A stretch of DNA of 64,000 nt from positions 300,835,048 to 300,899,047 of the forward strand of contig CM022302.1 in assembly GCA_011799875.1 (NCBI GenBank), read 5' to 3'. The DNA comes from Thinopyrum elongatum (lineage: Eukaryota; Streptophyta; Magnoliopsida; Poales; Poaceae). The notes under the pieces are model-generated. The model was not told where the DNA came from, ran no database searches, and worked only from the letters and a program-made list of their open reading frames with translations. The number at the start of each line of letters is the position of its first letter. The first letter of the stretch is position 1. This document shows positions 58,748 through 64,000 of this stretch, one piece after another. The position numbers and the translations under genes were made by a program.

Positions 58748-61584
58748 AGCATCCCCAAGCTTAATTCCCGCTCATCCTCGAGTAGGTAAATGATAAAAAC
58801 AGAATTTTTGATGTGGAATGCTACCTAACATATTTATCAATGTAATTTTTCTTATTGTGGCATGAATATTCAGATCCATAAGATTCAAAATAAAAGTTTA
58901 ATATTGACATCAAAACAATAATACTTCAAGCATACTAATAAAGCAATCATGTCTTCTCAAAATATCATGGCTAAAGAAAGTTATCCCTACAAAATCATAT
59001 AATCTTGTCATGCTCTATCTTCTTTACACAAAGTATTTATCATGCACAACCCCGATGACAAGCCAAGCAATTGTTTCATACTTTTGATGTTCAAAAGCTT
59101 TTTCAACTTTCACGCAATACATGAGCGTGAGCCATGGATATAGCACTATAGGTGGAATAGAATATGATGGTGGAGGTTGTGTGGAGAAGACAAAAAAGGA
59201 GAAAGTCTCACATCAACTAGGAAAATTAATGGGCTATGGAGATGCCCATTAATTGATATCGATGCAAGTGATTAGGGATTGCCATGCAACGGATGCACTA
59301 GATCTATAAGTGTATGAAAGATCAAAAGAAAACTAAGTGGGTGTGCATCCAACTTGCTTGCTCACGAAGACCTAGGGCAATTTGAGGAAGCCCATCATTG
59401 GAATACACAATCCAAGTTCTATATTTAAAAATGCCCACTAGTAATATATGAAAGTGACAACATAGGAAACTCTCTATCATGAAGAACATGGTGCTACTTT
59501 GAAGCACAACTGTGGAAAAAGGATAGTAACATTGTCCCTTCTCTGTTTTTCTCTCATTTTCTCTCATTTTTTCTTTTTGGGCTCTTTGGCCTCTTTTTTT
59601 CTTTTCTTTTTTGTCCGGATCCTCGTCCCGACTTGTGGGGGAATCATAGTCTCCATCATCCTTTCCTCACATGGGACAATGCTCTAATAATGATGATAAT
59701 CACACTTTTATTTACTTACAACTCAAGAATTACAGCTCGATACTAGAACAAAGATATGACTCTATATGAATGCCACCGGCGGTGTACCGAGATGTGCAAT
59801 GATCTAGTGTGACATGTATTAAAAATATGAACGGTGGCCATGCCACAAATACTATGTCAACTATATGATCATGCAAAGCAATATGACAATGATGGTATGT
59901 GTCATAATAAACGGAACGGTGGAAGTTGCATGGCAATATATCTCGGAATGGCTATGGAAATGCCATAATAGGTAGGTATGGTGGCTGTTTTGAGGAAGGG
60001 TATATGGTGGGTTTAATGCACCGGCGAAAGTTGCGCGGTACTAGAGAGGCTAGCAAAGGTGGAAAGGTGAGAGTGCGTATAATCCATGGACTCAACATTA
60101 GTCATAAAGAACTCACATACTTATTGCAAAAAATTATTAGCCCTCGAAACAAAGTACTAATACACATGATCCTAGGGGGATAGATTGGTAGGAAAAGACC
60201 ATCGCTCGTCCCCGACTGCCACTCATAAGGAAGACAATCAAAAATAAATCATGCTCCAACTTCATCACATAACGATAGACCATACGTGCATGCTTCGGGA
60301 ATCACAAACCTTAACACAAGTGTTTCTACTAATCCACAATTACTCTCTAGCATGACTCTAATATCACCATCTTTATATCTCAAAACAAATGCAAGGAATC
60401 AAACTTCTCATATATTCAATGCTCTTTATGAAAGTTTTTATTATATCCCTCTTGGATACCCATCATATTAGAACTAAATTCATAACCTAAGCCAATCGCC
60501 ATACTATTTTTAAGACTCTCAAAATAATATAAGTGAAGCATGAGAGTTCATCAATTTTTACAAAATAAAACCACCGTCGTGCTCTAAAAAGATATAAGTG
60601 AAGCACTAAAGCAACTGCCTAGCTCAAAAGATATAAGTGAAGCACATAGAGTATTCTAATAAATTCATGATTAATGTGTGTCCCTCTCAAAAGGTGTGTA
60701 CAGAAAGGATGATGTGGCAAAATAAAAATAAAATACTCATATAATACAAGACGCTCCAAGCAAAAACACATATCATGTGGTGAATAAAAATATAGCCTCA
60801 AGTAATTTTACCGATGGATTGAAGACAAAAGAGGGGATGCCATCCGGGGCATCCGGGGCATCCCCAAGCTTAGATGCTTGGTTGTCCTTGAATATTATCT
60901 TGGGGTTCCTTGGGCATCCCCAAGCTTAGGCTCTTGCCACTCCTTATTCCGTGGTCCATCAAAATTTTACCCAAAACTTGAAAACTTCACAACACAAAAC
61001 TTAACAAAAAACTCGTGAGCTTCGTCAGTATAATAAAAGCAAACCACCACTTTAGGTACTGTTGTGAACTCATTATAAATTCATATTATCATTATATATA
61101 CTGTAGTACAACTTCTTTATGGTTCATACCCCCCGATACTACCCATAGATTCATCAAAATAAGAGAACAATGCATAAAAAACAGAATCTGTCAAAAACAG
61201 AACAGCCCTCGAAGATCTGCATATTACTCATACTTATGTAACTCCAAAAAAATTGAAAACTTGGTAAAACGTATAAAATTTGTATATCAATCTTGTGTAA
61301 AAAAAATCAGAATTTTTCGGCCCTTCTGTGAATTTTCAAAATTCTGCTACTGGACAAAAAAAATTCTGTTTTTCAGCAAAACCAAATCAACTATCACCAC
61401 AAATCATCCCAAAGGTCTTACTTGGCTCAAACACTAATTAAAACACTAAACCACAATCACTACAGAAGTAATATTGTTTATTTATTCAAGAACAGAAGAA
61501 AAAACAAAAACACAAAATAAAATTGGGTTGCCTCCCAACAAGCGCTATTGTTTAACACCCCTAGCTAGGCATATTGCCATAGAT
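58748..61584 (-). other. Non-coding internal region of Sabrina-like gypsy
   Basis: About 2.8 kb with no reverse transcriptase or integrase motif in any frame. It is AT-rich with repeated CATCCCCAAGCTTA words (near 58750, 60860 and 60920). The corresponding part is mostly deleted from the copy at 11655-15094. Confidence 0.75.
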
Positions 61585-63645
61585 CTAGGTATTTTCATCT
61601 TTGGTATTTAATCCATAAGTAGCCCTCATAATAGATTCATATGTCAACTTAATTTTCTTTCTTGAAAAATGTTCCATGCCCTTCCTTAACAAAAATTGAA
61701 ATCTAATGTTTTCTTCTTTCATATCAATAATTGCACCAATCGTTCTAAGGAAAGGTCTACCAAGAATAATAAGACATGCAGGATTGCAATCTATATCAAG
61801 CACAATAAAATCTATGGGTGCATAATTCCTATTTGCAACAATAAGAAAATCATTAATTTTTCCCATAGGTTTTTTAATAGTGGAATCCGCTAGATGCAAA
61901 TTCAAAGAACAATCATCAAGTTCATAGAAACCTAGCACATCACATAGAGTTTTTGGAATAGTGGAATTGGTAGCACCCAAATCACACAAAGCATTGCACT
62001 CATAATATTTAATTTTAATCTTAATAGTAGGTTCCCACTCATCATAAAGCTTTCTAGGGATTGAAACTTCCAACTCAAGTTTTTCTTCAAAAGATTTCAT
62101 CATAGCATCAACGATATGTTTAGTAGAAGCTTTATTTTGATTATTAGCATGGGGTGAATTAAGCATGGATTGCAACAAGGAAATACAATCTATTAAATAA
62201 CAATTATCGTAATTAAAGTCCTTGAAATCCAAAAGAGTGGGTTCATCACTACTTAAAGTTTTGACCTCGCCAATCCCACTTTTATCAATTTTTTCATTAA
62301 GATCTTCACCCTCCAAATTTTTGGGACGCATTCTAGCTAAAGTTGACTCATATCCAGTCCCATCTTGATCAAGTTTTATATTAGCAAACAAAGATTCAAT
62401 AGGAGTCACACCAATCACTTTAAGATCTTCATCATTATTATCACAAGAAATAGAAGAACATGCTTTTTCAAACCAATCTCTCTTAGCACGGATCCTAGCG
62501 GTTCTTTCTTTACTTTCATTAATAGAGATTCTAATAGCTTTTAAGGACTCATTAATATCATGCCTGGGTGGCATAGATCTATCTTAAAATAATCAATCTC
62601 AAGAGAAATTATATCGACGTTTCTAGCCAAATCATCAATCTTAAGCAATTTTTCTTCTACCATAGCATTGAAAATCTTTTGGGAATTTATGAAATCTTTA
62701 ATATTACTCTCAAGATCAGAAGGTATGTTATTATAATTTCCATAAGAATTTTTGTAGGAATTACCTTAATTATTAGAGGAATTACTAGGAAACGGCCTAG
62801 GATTAAAATTGCCTCTATACGAGTTATTACCAAAATTGTTCCTACCAACAAAATTCACATCCATAGATTCATTTTTATTCTCAATCAAAGTAGACAAAGG
62901 CATATCATTAGGATCAATAGGAGCACTCTTACTAGCAATCAATTTCATAAGTTCATCCATCTTTCCACTCAAAGTATTAATTTCTTCAATCGCATGCACT
63001 TTTTTACTAGTAGATGATCTTTTGGTATGCCATTGAGAGTAATTTGCCATAATATTATCTAAGAGTTTAGTAGCTTATCCTAATGTGATTTCCATAAAAG
63101 ATTTCTAGATGCAAAATTCAATCCAGCATAAAAAATTGTGTGATCATCCATAAACTTAAACCATGAGTAGGGCAATTTCTTATCATCAATTTCATCCTCT
63201 CCCAAGATTGTGCAACATGTTCATGATCAAGTTGCTTAAAATTCATTATATCGTTCCTAGGGGAGATGATCTTAGCGGGACGAAAATACTTGGAAATAAA
63301 AGCATCTTTACACTTATCCCATGAATCAATACTATTTTTAGGCAAAGATGAAAACCAAGTTTTAGCACGATCTCGTAGTGAGAACGGAAATAGCTTCAAT
63401 TTAATAATATCATTATCCACATCTTTTTTATTTTTCATATCACACAATTCAATGAAAGTATTTAGATGGGATGTAGCATCTTCGTTAGGACTACCAGAAA
63501 ATTATTCTTTCATAACAAGATTCAACAAAGCGGCATTAATTTCATAAGATTCTGTATTAGTGGCGGGAGCAATCGGAGTACTAATAAAATCATTATTATT
63601 AGTGTTGGAAAAGTCACACAACTTGATATTTTCTTGAGACATCAT
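61585..63645 (-). pseudogene. Gypsy gag and aspartic protease, broken
   Basis: Gag starts at MMSQENIKLCDFSN (63645) and has an in-frame TAA near 63502. The Retrotrans_gag core follows (KLKLFPFSLRDRAKTWFSSL, WDKCKDAFISKYF). Further frame breaks lie between 63118 and 63050 and near 62766. The protease frame (62574-61585) is open for 329 codons with active-site CDLGATNSTIPKTLCDVLGF and ILGRPFLRT. No zinc knuckle or RT follows. Confidence 0.85.
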
Positions 63646-63760
63646 GACAAAGCAAGCAATCTAACATACAAGCAAACAAAAAGAAAACGAAAAGACGAAC
63701 GGAAAGAAGGCAAATAAAAAGGCAAAAAAAATCCCCGGCAACGGCGCCAGAAATTCTTCC

Positions 63761-64000
63761 TGCTACTTCTTGAGCTTGCGTTGATTTTTCCCTTGAAGAG
63801 AAAAGGGTGATGCAGCAAAGTAGAGATAAGTATTTCCCTTAGTTAAGAACCAAGGTATCAATCTAGTAGGAGGTACAAACAAGTCCCCATAGATGCACGT
63901 GCACAGACTAACTAACACTTGCACACAACACGAAAAAGTGGTTGTCAATCCCTTCACGGTCACTTGCAAGAGTGAGATCTAATAGAGATAGATGTAAAAG
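63761..64000 (-). repeat. 5' LTR of Sabrina-like gypsy, partial
   Basis: The first 240 bases match the corresponding end of 57196-58747. The LTR continues past the window edge. Confidence 0.9.

Larger units (their letters stand above)
57196..64000 (-). mobile_element. Sabrina/WHAM/Fatima-like gypsy, runs off the window
   Basis: The 3' LTR is 57196-58747, the internal region 58748-63760, and the 5' LTR begins at 63761 and is cut by the window end. On the minus strand the PBS TGGCGCCGTTGCCGGGGAT lies at 63731-63749, and a purine-rich GCTTGGGGATGCT precedes the 3' LTR. Only gag and protease are encoded; 2.8 kb downstream is non-coding, so RT and integrase are absent, as in non-autonomous members of this group. 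It sits in the copia that starts at 55148. Confidence 0.9.

Overview
The window is plant nuclear DNA, almost certainly from a Triticeae grass (wheat, Aegilops or barley group). Three things point there: split host genes with GT-AG introns, a dense nest of grass-type LTR retrotransposons (BARE1/WIS/Angela-like copia, Sabrina/WHAM/Fatima-like gypsy, a Tat-lineage gypsy with an antisense ORF), and small Triticeae elements (Au SINE, Stowaway and Tourist-like MITEs). No prokaryotic feature, CRISPR array, rRNA gene or functional tRNA gene is visible.

Only two convincing host genes are present, both on the + strand and both serving the ribosome: an eight-exon BRX1 (Brix-domain 60S assembly factor, 3436-6269) and a four-exon RPL6/eL6 gene (43330-44794). 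Both upstream regions carry TGGGCC/GGCCCA site II elements, a telo-box and a TATA box, the usual signature of plant ribosome-biogenesis promoters.

Between them lies a three-layer retrotransposon nest. A minus-strand copia element (8039-38933, flanked by the duplicated target AAAGA) was split by a minus-strand Sabrina-like gypsy (11655-15094) and by a plus-strand LINE (16671-21753). A 13.5-kb minus-strand Tat-type gypsy (21767-35306, target duplication ATGCT) then landed inside the right-hand target-site duplication of the LINE. This gives a firm order: copia, then LINE, then Tat gypsy. Without the 30.9-kb nest the two ribosome genes would be about 6 kb apart. The Tat gypsy carries, opposite to gag-pol, a spliced ORF with its own TATA box.

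Other regions: 1-2640 holds a TIR element and a LINE-like tail; 6590-8033 holds MITE debris; 38939-43055 holds MITE fragments, an Au SINE and a Helitron-like element ending close to the RPL6 promoter; 45102-49071 holds a Stowaway MITE, a Tourist-like MITE and a Harbinger-like element split by a solo LTR with perfect target duplication TCGGA; 49090-54141 is mostly unresolved repeat debris with two tandem duplications; 54142-64000 is a second nest (hAT-like element cut by a plus-strand copia, itself cut by a minus-strand Sabrina-like gypsy that runs off the window).

All coding regions of the transposons are broken except one 379-codon coiled-coil/protease ORF in the inner Sabrina-like element. 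I see no undescribed cellular system. The most informative signals are the nesting order, the antisense spliced retrotransposon gene, and an LTR packed with short palindromes.
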